DNA from: a virus
Strand: one strand, 5' to 3'
Virus record (IMG/VR): IMGVR_UViG_3300009467_000039
Location: 1 to 32,075 of that record
Length of the DNA stretch: 32,075 bases
Part shown: positions 22,873 to 31,552 of the stretch, piece by piece
Numbering within the stretch: position 1 is the first letter of the stretch
Layout: each line of letters begins with the position of its first letter
Program-made: the position numbers and the translations under genes
The notes under the pieces: generated by a model
What the model was told of the DNA's origin: nothing
The model's input: the letters and a program-made list of their open reading frames with translations, nothing else
Databases searched by the model: none

Positions 22873-23165
22873 TGAGACGCACTTGGATAAAAATACGTAT
22901 GAATAAGAACCTAAGTATATTGAATCTCATGGAGAACGACTTAGCTGCTGCTTTACGTATTATTCTTGACCAGACAGACCAGAACTCCTATAAATGGCAA
23001 TCAACAAAGGCCAATAGGGAAGTGATGGTCAGAGAACTGGATAAGAGTTCAGCGACTGTATCACGTTACATCGATAAACTTCGGGAGAAGGAAATTCTAC
23101 TAACGTTCCCAGAATATCAACGGGGGACATATTTAATTAATAGAAGGCTGATAAACTTTGCTTAA
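22872..23165 (+). CDS. winged helix-turn-helix protein, 97 aa
   Basis: The C-terminal two thirds are a likely winged helix. LAAALRIILDQTDQNSYKW leads into the recognition region NREVMVRELDKSSATVSRYI (65-84 from the first Met). Then comes DKLREKEILLTFPEYQRGTY, the wing. The helix-turn-helix pattern LDKSSATVSRYIDKLREKEIL is clear. Met10 at 22899 is an equally good start, as the first nine residues are basic and out of place. It probably regulates phage or host transcription, and could act at the operator array at 21254, which is inference only. Confidence 0.7.
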   Translation: MRRTWIKIRMNKNLSILNLMENDLAAALRIILDQTDQNSYKWQSTKANREVMVRELDKSSATVSRYIDKLREKEILLTFPEYQRGTYLINRRLINFA

Positions 23166-23329
23166 TGGCAATTAATACAAAAACAAAACTGTACAGGGTA
23201 CACAACAGTATTTGTTTACAGGCTGATAATCAAAAAGTGTACTTATCAAAACGTCAAGCAATCAAACTAGCTTGGCATTCTTTAATATTTTGTTTCACAA
23301 AACGTGGGACAACAAAAATTGCAATATGA
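23165..23329 (+). CDS. small basic protein, 54 aa
   Basis: ATG at 23165 overlaps the stop of the winged-helix gene (TAATG) and the frame ends at TGA 23327-23329, overlapping the next start (ATGA). The product is MAINTKTKLYRVHNSICLQA, continuing DNQKVYLSKRQAIKLAWHSL and a basic end (FTKRGTTKIAI). Perfect coupling on both sides argues that it is a real gene. The QKVYLSKRQAIKLAW part looks like a short strand-turn-helix unit. Function unknown. Confidence 0.65.
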   Translation: MAINTKTKLYRVHNSICLQADNQKVYLSKRQAIKLAWHSLIFCFTKRGTTKIAI

Positions 23330-23940
23330 GTAAGAGTAAACAAGAGGAAGTAGAAACGGTAAACATCGGTGACGCAGTAGAAGCGCCTAGATTGGGTCCT
23401 AAGAGTAAGTCCATTAGACGGGCAACTAAGAACCCTAAGACGCAACAAAAGCAAAATATAATGCAGGGACTTAATGTTATGGGCCAAGAGCTTATAAACA
23501 TAAAGAAGCAACTGCAACAAACAGCAGATGCTCTTGGGAAATTGGGGCAATTTGTCGCAGACCGTAATAAAAGTTGGATGGAAACTCTACCAAGAGTAAC
23601 TGAAGGTCCTAAAGTAAATCTAGAGAATGCTATCAAAGATGGCAAGTATCTACACTACTTTGCACAGGTTTGGAAAGATACTACTGTTGAGGGAGAAGGT
23701 GACAACGCGTTCGTGTACCTAGAATTTATCCTAGACAAATGGCAGTGGAAAGACTACGACAAGGAAGCACATGCTGGAGTCTTTGAACATGTTGACACAA
23801 AGTTGACACAATCTATTCCTTTAAATGAGGGAGAATCTCTAGACGATGCTTGGAGACGACTTCACGAAACGCTTACTAAAGTTAACAAGCCTAAGGCTAA
23901 AGCTAAGAAAGCACCTCGTAAGAAAGCAATCAAAGTGTAA
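23326..23940 (+). CDS. coiled-coil protein with basic tail, 204 aa
   Basis: The ATG at 23326 is preferred over the upstream one, because the extra N-terminus would be hydrophobic and overlap the 54-aa gene. The protein has a basic, Gln/Lys-rich start (KSIRRATKNPKTQQKQN), a coiled coil (MGQELINIKKQLQQTADALG), a central acidic part (AIKDGKYLHYFAQVWKDTTV) and a Lys-rich tail (KAKAKKAPRKKAIKV). A nucleic-acid-binding or structural role is possible. No family recognised. Confidence 0.7.
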   Translation: MSKSKQEEVETVNIGDAVEAPRLGPKSKSIRRATKNPKTQQKQNIMQGLNVMGQELINIKKQLQQTADALGKLGQFVADRNKSWMETLPRVTEGPKVNLENAIKDGKYLHYFAQVWKDTTVEGEGDNAFVYLEFILDKWQWKDYDKEAHAGVFEHVDTKLTQSIPLNEGESLDDAWRRLHETLTKVNKPKAKAKKAPRKKAIKV

Positions 23941-24146
23941 TGAGAAAGAAATTTCATAATTGGATGTTGCGCACTTTTCGTTCATTTTTGTGTGCATATT
24001 TAAGGAGGTTCGGTGATACATTTAGTATTACTGGGCTCCCCTTAAATGACGAACTCTTTGAAGTGTTCTATACCGCTGAGGGAAAGACTATCGTACACAT
24101 CGGAGAAAAAAAGTTCATTAATGTAGATACCATTCAGATTATTTAG
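23940..24146 (+). CDS. hypothetical protein, 68 aa
   Basis: Product MRKKFHNWMLRTFRSFLCAYLR has an amphipathic, basic helix, followed by a beta-rich part (TFSITGLPLNDELFEVFYTAEG). Basic and hydrophobic residues at the start may attach to the membrane or nucleic acid. The start overlaps the previous stop (TAATG). A promoter box lies in the last codons of this gene, so the next unit can be transcribed separately. Function unknown. Confidence 0.65.
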   Translation: MRKKFHNWMLRTFRSFLCAYLRRFGDTFSITGLPLNDELFEVFYTAEGKTIVHIGEKKFINVDTIQII

Positions 24147-24155
24147 TACCTTTGT
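24139..24155 (+). promoter_or_regulatory. promoter element TTATTTAGTACCTTTGT
   Basis: The 17-mer occurs identically at 29038-29054 before the portal gene. It contains TACCTTTG, a TAnnTTTG -7 element. It overlaps the stop of the 68-aa gene and lies 46 bp before the ATG of the next gene. Identical copies before two genes support a phage promoter. Confidence 0.65.
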
Positions 24156-24200
24156 GGCGGTGCTAAGCGCACCTTAGACAGGGTCTTAAATAAAATATTG

Positions 24201-24719
24201 ATGGCAAACAACACTTTGAAAACAATAGAAAACGAAATGGGAACCGTGATTCTCGACAAGGCAGTGACAGAGGGGTACTTAACGTACCTCTCTAATCACT
24301 TTGACCTGTCAGACATTTCAAAGGGTTTTATAGAATACGTGTTATCGAATTACCAGCACTTCCAATTTTTCCCAGGAACCAGTAGGGAATTTAGCAAGTT
24401 CAACGAATTAGTTGGTGGTTCGCATTCCTTAAGTGGGATAAAGAAAGCGTTTTACGCTTTAGTGAAACAAGGTTGCATTCAGAAAACAGGCAGAGGTCTG
24501 TACGTTCTGAATGCTTCCCTCTTTCCATTATTCTTAGCCAATGCGCGAACAGTGTTCGTCGTATACAAAATTACAAGCCAGGGAACTGAGCTACGGGCGG
24601 TGGCAGCCAACCCGTCGGAGGAAGTTATGGGGGAACCGAAAATCTCGGTTCTACCCGCTCTCCTAGCGGACGGTGTTAAGACAGATTTTCCAGAGGTAGA
24701 ATTTATTCCTTTTAAATAG
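24201..24719 (+). CDS. winged-helix-like protein, 172 aa
   Basis: ATG at 24201 is chosen as start (MANNTLKTIENEMGTVILDK...); the preceding codon TTG at 24198 is unlikely. Helix-rich residues 30-90 lead into SHSLSGIKKAFYALVKQGCI, then QKTGRGLYVLNASLFPLFL, a typical recognition helix followed by a wing. Such proteins are replication-initiator or transcription regulator-like. The C-terminal half (VFVVYKITSQGTELRAVAAN) is beta-rich. It is the first gene after a promoter box, in the run before the terminase. The target is unknown. Confidence 0.65.
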   Translation: MANNTLKTIENEMGTVILDKAVTEGYLTYLSNHFDLSDISKGFIEYVLSNYQHFQFFPGTSREFSKFNELVGGSHSLSGIKKAFYALVKQGCIQKTGRGLYVLNASLFPLFLANARTVFVVYKITSQGTELRAVAANPSEEVMGEPKISVLPALLADGVKTDFPEVEFIPFK

Positions 24720-24724
24720 AAGTT

Positions 24725-25480
24725 ATGAGGTCATTATACCAAATAAACGCATCAGAGAAGGACATCTTCGAACAGTACTACCAGTACACTAATTTCTTCT
24801 TAAAGGAAAAGTTGACTGATAATCAAATTAAGATTATTTCCCAACTAGCGTATTATTACCTACAGTCAGAAGGAGCCAAGGAGACTATCCGATGGCAATG
24901 GACTTTTTCACAGGATACGCGTAACAAAATTAAAGAGAGTCTAGATTTAGACTCTAACAACTTTAACACCTACCTATCTGGTATGCGTAAGAAAACCTTA
25001 AGTGATGGGAGTTTAGTTATAGAGAAGCATCCTGATTATGAGGCAATTAACCCTAAGCTAGTTGTTAAGCCTGGAGAAATAGGCAAAACTGGTAAACGAG
25101 GTTTCCAATTATTAGTTAATTTTTTCATAAACGAAGAGGTTCCAGAGGCAGCACCTGTCACTACACCCAGTCTCCCAGAAGCCAAGAAGGAAGATACTGA
25201 ACTAGTAGTGACAGAGAGGCCAGAAGAAGATATCCAAAAAATAATCAGAAATGCACAAGAAACAGCTAGACGTAGTAGAGAAAATAGCGAAGGAGAGGAA
25301 CATTCCGACGGAGCAGGTGCTGAACATGTGGAAGATTCAGTTCCGCTTGTTAAGACAGGTAATGTCGGAAGCCGCCCCACAAGACGGTCAGAAGACTTAC
25401 GACCCGCTCCTTTTCAAGGTGGTGATGCTCCCGAAGATGGGGAAATTCGTCCCGAACTATCGGAAAATAAAAGCGATTAA
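24725..25480 (+). CDS. possible DNA-binding protein with overlapping acidic tail
   Basis: The first 140 residues (MRSLYQINASEKDIFEQYYQ...) resemble helix-turn-helix proteins. LTDNQIKIISQLAYYYLQSE leads to IKESLDLDSNNFNTYLSGMR, KKTLSDGSLVIEK and LLVNFFI. The tail from about residue 145 is acidic, Pro/Glu/Arg-rich and of low complexity. Its last 76 codons (from 25251) overlap the next gene in another frame. So the product may really have a disordered tail or the frame may be artificially long. It starts 5 bases after the preceding stop. Regulatory role uncertain. Confidence 0.6.
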   Translation: MRSLYQINASEKDIFEQYYQYTNFFLKEKLTDNQIKIISQLAYYYLQSEGAKETIRWQWTFSQDTRNKIKESLDLDSNNFNTYLSGMRKKTLSDGSLVIEKHPDYEAINPKLVVKPGEIGKTGKRGFQLLVNFFINEEVPEAAPVTTPSLPEAKKEDTELVVTERPEEDIQKIIRNAQETARRSRENSEGEEHSDGAGAEHVEDSVPLVKTGNVGSRPTRRSEDLRPAPFQGGDAPEDGEIRPELSENKSD

Positions 25481-25517
25481 CACTAGAGTAGAGAATAATG
25501 ATACAGATAAGAACTGA
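25251..25517 (+). CDS. small conserved-looking protein upstream of terminase
   Basis: The 88-aa product MHKKQLDVVEKIAKERNIPT continues EQVLNMWKIQFRLLRQVMSE and VMLPKMGKFVPNYRKIKAIN. A helical part followed by LPKMGKFVPNYRKIK is a pattern I recall from small proteins next to phage terminase genes, function unknown. Its 5' 230 bp overlap the acidic tail frame of the preceding gene, and the last 20 bp overlap the next gene. Composition favours this frame as the genuine one. Confidence 0.7.
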   Translation: MHKKQLDVVEKIAKERNIPTEQVLNMWKIQFRLLRQVMSEAAPQDGQKTYDPLLFKVVMLPKMGKFVPNYRKIKAINTRVENNDTDKN

Positions 25518-25998
25518 CTCCTTTGATATTAGTGAAGACTTCTGGAAGAAATTTCCCAGCCTAAAGGCTAGTGTATATTTCATGAAGTTTAAGAACGAAA
25601 AACATAGCTCACATCTTATGTGGGCTTTTCTTTATTTAATCCATCCTGACAGTCCTTTCTACAGTCACCCTACGGGTGAGGAAGAAATTCTTAAGATGCT
25701 TACAAATGAAGGTATTACAGATATTGACTTAACGAAGTATGCTGCACAAATGGCAGAACTTGAGAAAATGTGTCTATCAGAACTTCAAAGGACAATGGCT
25801 TTCTGGGAAACTAAATTACGTGAAAGGCGTGAATGGTTACTTGACCAGGAGTATAATATGAAAGACGGACCAAAACTCGACAAGATGATGGAGTCTACAG
25901 GTAAGATGGCCGAGACGTACGCCAAAGCTTTACAGCAGTTGAAATCCGAAAAAGAATTTTCTAACAAAACATCTGAATCTGATAATGATGACTTATAA
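25498..25998 (+). CDS. hypothetical protein upstream of terminase, 166 aa
   Basis: Product MIQIRTDSFDISEDFWKKFP has a mixed N-terminal half (FLYLIHPDSPFYSHPTGEEE) and a long helical second half (LSELQRTMAFWETKLRERRE, KLDKMMESTGKMAETYAKAL). The phrase KLDKMMESTGKM...LQQLK recurs in proteins near phage terminase genes as far as I recall. No domain name. It overlaps the gene on either side, so it belongs to the packaging operon. Confidence 0.7.
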   Translation: MIQIRTDSFDISEDFWKKFPSLKASVYFMKFKNEKHSSHLMWAFLYLIHPDSPFYSHPTGEEEILKMLTNEGITDIDLTKYAAQMAELEKMCLSELQRTMAFWETKLRERREWLLDQEYNMKDGPKLDKMMESTGKMAETYAKALQQLKSEKEFSNKTSESDNDDL

Positions 25999-26272
25999 AA
26001 CAAATACATTCAAACATTTACTCCAATGGTTGTGGGTAACCAACGCAGCTTCTTACCTGCTTGTGGCGGGTACAATAGGACTTGCTATAGCTGTACATAC
26101 TACTGTGCCTTATGGAGAGGGACAAGTTGTGGGAACATTAGGATTCCTAGCAGTAACATTATTTGCAATTATACGTGGACTCCTTCTCTATGATAGAAAT
26201 TTAAAACTAGCTAGAAGATTCCCCGCTACACAACAATCTGATAAATTCTGGAACATATGGCAGTACAAGTAA
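25985..26272 (+). CDS. two-helix membrane protein, holin candidate
   Basis: The 95-aa product has two hydrophobic segments, about 20-38 (ASYLLVAGTIGLAIAVHTT) and 48-68 (VVGTLGFLAVTLFAIIRGLL), joined by a short turn (VPYGEGQ). The C-terminus is basic (YDRNLKLARRFPATQQSDKF). Length and layout match small class II holins or head/tail-associated membrane proteins. Placement just before the terminase is unusual for a holin, so the assignment is only a possibility. Two ATG codons are adjacent at the start. It overlaps both neighbours. Confidence 0.65.
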   Translation: MMTYKTNTFKHLLQWLWVTNAASYLLVAGTIGLAIAVHTTVPYGEGQVVGTLGFLAVTLFAIIRGLLLYDRNLKLARRFPATQQSDKFWNIWQYK

Positions 26273-26787
26273 TATTAAAAGGATGGCACAACGTTGTCAA
26301 CTTTTGGACAAAGAAACTTTGGACAAGAACTAACTTTACTGCTGCTTCCTTGGTATTCAAGCTAGAAGGTGCATGGTACGTAAAGGATAAAGAAAACGAT
26401 ACCAATAAAATTTGGGGATTCACTCACTTTCCTTTTAATTATAAAAGGGCTTCTATTCGTATAGGGTGGAGACCAACTGCTGAGGTTGGTAGGATAGAAC
26501 TTATTTGCTATAGTTATTCGAAGGGTTTGAGGAATATTGTACCTATCTTGGAGATAGAGGAAGACGCTTTAGTTATGGCGCACTTTATTGTTAACAACGA
26601 GACAGGTCGTGTAGAAGTGTATGCGGAAGCTAACGGAAAGCATGGTTCTGTAAGTGTTCCATATGTTAAATATGAATTAGATAATCCCCTTGTTAGAATC
26701 CACAACATGTATTTTGGTGGACAGGCGAAAGCTCCACACAAAGTGAAGTGCGTAATATATGATGAGGGATTCTGGGAGAAAGTATAA
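26257..26787 (+). CDS. beta-rich hypothetical protein before terminase, 176 aa
   Basis: Product MAVQVILKGWHNVVNFWTKK... is rich in strands and aromatic residues (GAWYVKDKENDTNKIWGFTH, GRIELICYSYSKGL, GSVSVPYVKYELDNPLVRIH). The layout resembles a beta-sandwich, such as a lectin/concanavalin-like fold. It overlaps the terminase start by one base, TAATG-like. The fold guess is from pattern only. It may be a structural or receptor-facing protein, unproven. Confidence 0.65.
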   Translation: MAVQVILKGWHNVVNFWTKKLWTRTNFTAASLVFKLEGAWYVKDKENDTNKIWGFTHFPFNYKRASIRIGWRPTAEVGRIELICYSYSKGLRNIVPILEIEEDALVMAHFIVNNETGRVEVYAEANGKHGSVSVPYVKYELDNPLVRIHNMYFGGQAKAPHKVKCVIYDEGFWEKV

Positions 26788-29030
26788 TGATAGTCAGTAA
26801 TGATTTATTTCGAGTTAAGGAGTATCCTGAGTACAATCCTATTACAGAGAAGTACAAACGGATAGGCTGGTATAAAGAACAAAAACGTAGGTGTATAGAG
26901 GGTTACTGGCATTCTGGGAAATGGATTTCAGGCCCTCTTTACTATTACATAAACTTTCACCACATTTGGATAGAGGACGAAACTGGTATTGCTCAGCGAG
27001 TCTCACTACCTTTCCTTAGGGATATTGACTGGGAACTATTCTTTTATTACGAAGAGTGTCGGGGATTCTCAGGATTTGATGAAGACCTTGAGTATACTTG
27101 TGACAGGAACTATGGGCCAGATAGAGACCTTGCTGTTCGTCTAGGTCGTATTAGTTTAGAACAATCAGAGTCTAAAATTTATATGCCCTCACGCGAGTAC
27201 TTGCGTATGTGGCACGGTACACCAAAGGGTAAACCACTTTACGCAAACTCTGCGAAAAACATGTTAAGTATCCAGGCTAGGGGTGGTGGGAAATCCTACG
27301 CTTCTTCTGGAATCGCTGCACATAACTTCTTATTTGATGGAGCTATCGATTATGATGATTACCTATCACAGAAGAGAGAAAAAACTCCGTATACATCTGA
27401 CACTATTATCGGTGCGATTGATACGAAATATACCCAACCGCTACTTAGGATGGTGCTTACTGGTTTCGACCACTTACCAGGAAGTGTGGAATATATGGGC
27501 GTCCCATACGCTTCACCTTTACAAGTATCACATACAGGGTCATTAGCGCCTAACAAAGAGTGGAGGTCTAAAAACGGGTCACTACTACGACACAGAACTT
27601 TTAAGGATAACCCACTTGCTGCCAATGGTACGCGTCCTAACCTTGTGGTACTTGACGAGATTGGTTTCATGACAAACATTCGAGAAGCTTGGGGTGCAAT
27701 TATGGCCACACAATCTTCGAAACAATATCAACGTCTGGTTATTTGGGCATTAGGTACTGGTGGTTACATCTCAGGGAAATCGGCAGTCTATGCTGAATCT
27801 GTCTTCCGTAATCCTGAACAGTTTAACTGTATCAGCTACGATGACATCTTTGACAACACACATAAAAAGATTGGTTATTTCGTACCTTATGAATTAACAT
27901 TAAACGAGTTTAAAATGGGTGAGAATAAAATCACCGATTTAAACAAGTCTAGGGAATATATCGAGCATAGACGTGAGACGGCTAAAGAATCAACAGATAC
28001 CTCTGTATACATCACAGAGATTATCAACGGTCCACAGAAACCGTCTGAAGCCTTCTTGGTTGTTGAGGGGGGTTACTTCCCAGCATTCCAGCTAAAGGAA
28101 CAATATCAGTTTCTCATGCAGCATCCTGACCGTTTGTCCCACACCTTTAAAGGAAGTTTGAAAATTATTAATGGAGGAAAACTAGAGTGGGTAAACGATA
28201 CTACATTAGAACCTATACGAAATTTCCCATTACTGGGAGATGAGGATAGAGAAGGTTGTGTGGAAATTTATCAGAAACCACAGATAGACCCCACCATGAA
28301 TCGCATACCTCCTATGAGGTATATTATCGGAGCTGATACCGTGGATAAGGCTCGCGCCACTACCACATCATTATTCTCGTGTTTTGTATTTGATAGATGG
28401 ACACGGAAGATTGTTGCGGAGTATACTGGTCGTACAGATGACCCTACAGAGGCGTATGAGAAATGCCGTCGACTGGCTATGTACTACAACGCGAAGATTA
28501 TGTATGAGCAAACTCTTCCAGGAATCTTCACCTATTTCGAACAACAAAGGAGTACGTTCTTACTGGCGGATACTCCTACCCAGTTACGCAATAAAGCCAC
28601 ATATAAGATTGGAAGTAATACCTCTAAGGGAATACCCACATCTGAGACACTTAACCGTTCGGGTAGAGAATTTGTCCTTTCGTGGTTAAAAGAACAATTA
28701 GATGTAGAGAACCCAAGTTATACTCCTATAAAGACTATTGAGTCTCCAGCACTTTTGCGAGAGCTTATCACATGGAACAAGGACGGTAACTATGACCGTG
28801 TATCAGCGTTAAGTGCTTTATTCTGGTTAGACAACACAATGTACAAAAGTCATGCTGACCACACAGAAGCTAATAAGTCTCGTGCACAACATCCTTATTA
28901 TGTGAAAATGGGATTAGTTAAGAAGTCCATAACTAACCAAGGGGCTCAAGACCCACGTATCGCAGATATTATAGCTAGAGCTGACCAAGCTGAGGAGGCT
29001 GCAAAAGAATTCCACAAGAGGAATAAGTAG
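26787..29030 (+). CDS. terL: terminase large subunit
   Basis: This 747-aa protein is the DNA-packaging motor. The N-terminal ATPase has Walker A QARGGGKSYASSG (about 163-175) and Walker B LVVLDEIGFM (Asp-Glu near 290), with the coupling region IWALGTGGYISGKS after it. The C-terminal RNase-H-like nuclease has its acidic residues in RYIIGADTVDKARATTTSLF (about 515), in KIMYEQTLPGIFTYFEQQ and in NYDRVSALSALFWLDN. It is large for a TerL, and its N-terminus (EGYWHSGKWISGPLYYYINF) resembles crAss-like terminases. It follows the 176-aa gene with one base overlap and is followed by the portal gene, the usual order. Confidence 0.95.
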   Translation: MIVSNDLFRVKEYPEYNPITEKYKRIGWYKEQKRRCIEGYWHSGKWISGPLYYYINFHHIWIEDETGIAQRVSLPFLRDIDWELFFYYEECRGFSGFDEDLEYTCDRNYGPDRDLAVRLGRISLEQSESKIYMPSREYLRMWHGTPKGKPLYANSAKNMLSIQARGGGKSYASSGIAAHNFLFDGAIDYDDYLSQKREKTPYTSDTIIGAIDTKYTQPLLRMVLTGFDHLPGSVEYMGVPYASPLQVSHTGSLAPNKEWRSKNGSLLRHRTFKDNPLAANGTRPNLVVLDEIGFMTNIREAWGAIMATQSSKQYQRLVIWALGTGGYISGKSAVYAESVFRNPEQFNCISYDDIFDNTHKKIGYFVPYELTLNEFKMGENKITDLNKSREYIEHRRETAKESTDTSVYITEIINGPQKPSEAFLVVEGGYFPAFQLKEQYQFLMQHPDRLSHTFKGSLKIINGGKLEWVNDTTLEPIRNFPLLGDEDREGCVEIYQKPQIDPTMNRIPPMRYIIGADTVDKARATTTSLFSCFVFDRWTRKIVAEYTGRTDDPTEAYEKCRRLAMYYNAKIMYEQTLPGIFTYFEQQRSTFLLADTPTQLRNKATYKIGSNTSKGIPTSETLNRSGREFVLSWLKEQLDVENPSYTPIKTIESPALLRELITWNKDGNYDRVSALSALFWLDNTMYKSHADHTEANKSRAQHPYYVKMGLVKKSITNQGAQDPRIADIIARADQAEEAAKEFHKRNK

Positions 29031-29037
29031 TTAAAAC

Positions 29038-29054
29038 TTATTTAGTACCTTTGT
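29038..29054 (+). promoter_or_regulatory. promoter element TTATTTAGTACCTTTGT before portal
   Basis: This copy is identical to the one at 24139-24155. It contains TACCTTTG (29046-29053), a TAnnTTTG box, eight bases after the terminase stop and about 25 bases before the portal ATG. It would give a separate transcript for portal and following structural genes. Confidence 0.7.
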
Positions 29055-29078
29055 AAATTATCAGTAGTAATCTAAACT

Positions 29079-31469
29079 ATGTCAATAAACCAAAAATCAA
29101 GAGCACCTCTTGTTTCAGAATTTCCTAGGCAAAAGCTTCCAGACTCCCAAAAAACTGAGGCATGGTGGAAAAAATGCGTAGACGTTGCCTGTGACCTTGT
29201 GTTCTACCAAAGTGACTCTATCCGCTCCTCGCAGCGTAACAAACAGGTTAACTATAACCTCTACTCTGGTATTATTGACCACAGTGATGTAGAAAAAATA
29301 TGTGACCCCCACCAATTAGGTATCGACGATTTTAAGGACACCTTCCAACATATAGGGATGGGTAACAATAAAATCCGTCTACTAGTAGGGGAAGAAAGAA
29401 AACGTAAAGACGATTTCAAAGTCTTTATCTCCGCTAATGACCAAGAGGGTATCGGTGAGAAGGAGAATCAGCTTAAGGCTCTCCTTATGGATAAGGTGAA
29501 TAACACCATCAAAGACAACGACCTTCCAGACGAACTTATAGAATCTGAAATGGCTAAATTCCAGGATTACCTTAAGTATGAATGGCAAGACCATAGAGAG
29601 ATTACTGCTAACAAGATTCTTAAACGAGAATACTATAAGCAGAACATGACAGAATTGTTCTCACAAACCTTCGAAGATTGGTTAATCTCAGGGGAGTGTG
29701 TGATGTTTGCTGGGGTAGAAGGTAACCAAGCTGTTGCTAGAAAATGTAACCCACTACAAATCTTCACCATTGGTGGGGCTAATTCCATGCATATCGAGGA
29801 TTCAGAGATGATTGTCGAGTATGGTTATTTAGGTGTGGGACAAATTATCGATAAGTATTACGAACAATTATCCCGCGATGATGTTGACAAATTGGAGACT
29901 GGGGGACAATTAACAAAAGCTACAAATTATCAAGAAAACCCTGGCTTCATTCCTATGCCCAAAGTGGGGACCATGGCTGCAGAAGGATTGCTTCTTTTAG
30001 ATTCAAAATACTCTAATGTCTTCGCAGGCGCTTATGATACAGACGGGAACGTACGTGTTGTTAAAGTAAACTGGAGAAGTCGTCGTAGAGTACTCATGAT
30101 TAGTTATATTGATAGATTCGGTGATAAGCAGTTTAAGACAGTTGCTGACACCTATAAGATTGATACTACCAAGGGGGAACAGCTTGTAAAAGAGATGTGG
30201 CCAAATGAATGGTGGGAAGGTACTAAGATTGGGGAAGATATTTATGTTGATGTACGCCCTATTCCTTATGTAGGAAAATCTTTAGTTAACATCAGTGAAG
30301 GTACTCCTAACTATATTGGAAGTATCAACAGTACTAACCAAAGTATGGCATTCTCTTTAATGGACATTCTTAAGCCGTTTGATTATCAGTTCGATATAGT
30401 ATGGTGGACGCGTCAACAAGAGATTGCAACAAATCATGGAAACGTACTGGCATATAATATCAACATGGTTCCATCTGATTGGGACCCAGACGAATGGTTA
30501 AAATACGCCTTCCGTAAAAAACTTATGCCTCTTGACCCATCTGCAGAAATCTTAACTGGCCCTAGCCAAGGATTAGCAGCTGGTACATTTAATCAATTAA
30601 CTTCTACAGAGCTGCGAGCTAGTAACTCTGAGTCTATTAAATTGTATACTGAAGTTCTAATGAACATTGAGTATATGATGGGTAAACTATCTGGAGTAAA
30701 TGACCAGCGTGAGGCACAGATTGCCACTTCCGAACGAGTGGGTAATGTTAAGCAGGCGATTACACAATCATCACACATTACAGAAAAATGGTTCGCAACC
30801 CACAGTTTCTTCAAGAAACGCTACTTAACTAAATTTCTAGAAGTATGTAAGTACTCATATAAGAAATGGCCACAACATGCTCAGTATGTCTTCGACAACA
30901 TGGGTATGGAGGTTATCTTAAATTATGACGAATTTTTAGAATCAGAGTACGACCTTTACATGAGTAATGCTTCTGATGACTTCGAATTAATGGAAGATAT
31001 TAAAAGCCTTTCACAAGCCGCGATTCAAAATCAACAAGCCAGCTTTGCTGACATTATCTCTATCCGTAAGTCTGGTAGTCTACAGGATGTACAACGTCGT
31101 CTCGACAGAGCGGCTGAGCGTATCTCTGCAGAACAGAAACAACTGAAAGAGATGGAGAAAGCAAATCAAGAGGCTAAGATTAAAGGTGAAATAGATGCTA
31201 AGATTCTAGTCGACAATAACAAACATAAAAACGACAAAGAACTTGAGGCGTTTAAAATTGCAGCTGATAAGTTTATTGATACCAACAATAACGGTATTGA
31301 CGACCGCCTAGAAGCGGAAGCTGATGTTATTAAGGGGAATCTTGAACGTGCACATAAATCTAGAGAGACAGATAAGAAGTTAGCATCCGACCAACTTAAG
31401 GTAGACAAAACCACTAAGTCCCAAGAACGGATTGCAAAAGCAAATAGAACATCCAGCAATACAAAGTAA
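29079..31469 (+). CDS. portal protein
   Basis: This 796-aa protein follows the terminase, and its composition fits a crAss-like portal, which forms the dodecameric DNA channel at one head vertex. The region after residue 70 (HIGMGNNKIRLLVGEERKRK) matches the portal-type 'NKIRLLVGEE' phrase I recall. A long helical C-terminal part from about residue 640 (LSQAAIQNQQASFADIISIR...) is charged and coiled. DTNNNGIDDRLE near residues 734-745 looks like a calcium-binding DxNxNGxxD loop. The start ATG at 29079 is 25 bases after a promoter box. It was identified by context, size and recalled similarity, not by search. Confidence 0.85.
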   Translation: MSINQKSRAPLVSEFPRQKLPDSQKTEAWWKKCVDVACDLVFYQSDSIRSSQRNKQVNYNLYSGIIDHSDVEKICDPHQLGIDDFKDTFQHIGMGNNKIRLLVGEERKRKDDFKVFISANDQEGIGEKENQLKALLMDKVNNTIKDNDLPDELIESEMAKFQDYLKYEWQDHREITANKILKREYYKQNMTELFSQTFEDWLISGECVMFAGVEGNQAVARKCNPLQIFTIGGANSMHIEDSEMIVEYGYLGVGQIIDKYYEQLSRDDVDKLETGGQLTKATNYQENPGFIPMPKVGTMAAEGLLLLDSKYSNVFAGAYDTDGNVRVVKVNWRSRRRVLMISYIDRFGDKQFKTVADTYKIDTTKGEQLVKEMWPNEWWEGTKIGEDIYVDVRPIPYVGKSLVNISEGTPNYIGSINSTNQSMAFSLMDILKPFDYQFDIVWWTRQQEIATNHGNVLAYNINMVPSDWDPDEWLKYAFRKKLMPLDPSAEILTGPSQGLAAGTFNQLTSTELRASNSESIKLYTEVLMNIEYMMGKLSGVNDQREAQIATSERVGNVKQAITQSSHITEKWFATHSFFKKRYLTKFLEVCKYSYKKWPQHAQYVFDNMGMEVILNYDEFLESEYDLYMSNASDDFELMEDIKSLSQAAIQNQQASFADIISIRKSGSLQDVQRRLDRAAERISAEQKQLKEMEKANQEAKIKGEIDAKILVDNNKHKNDKELEAFKIAADKFIDTNNNGIDDRLEAEADVIKGNLERAHKSRETDKKLASDQLKVDKTTKSQERIAKANRTSSNTK

Positions 31470-31528
31470 ACGCTATACCGCAACGGAGAATTCATAAGAT
31501 TATCTTACCTCCTAAGCAAAATACGTAA

Positions 31529-31536
31529 TATCTTTG
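31529..31536 (+). promoter_or_regulatory. TAnnTTTG promoter box before the head gene
   Basis: TATCTTTG lies 17 bases upstream of the ATG at 31553 in the gap after the portal gene. It equals the box before the tmRNA (10634). There is no obvious -33 TTTG. The gap between portal and this gene is 83 bp, enough for a promoter. Confidence 0.55.
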
Positions 31537-31552
31537 TATCAAATTCAATATT

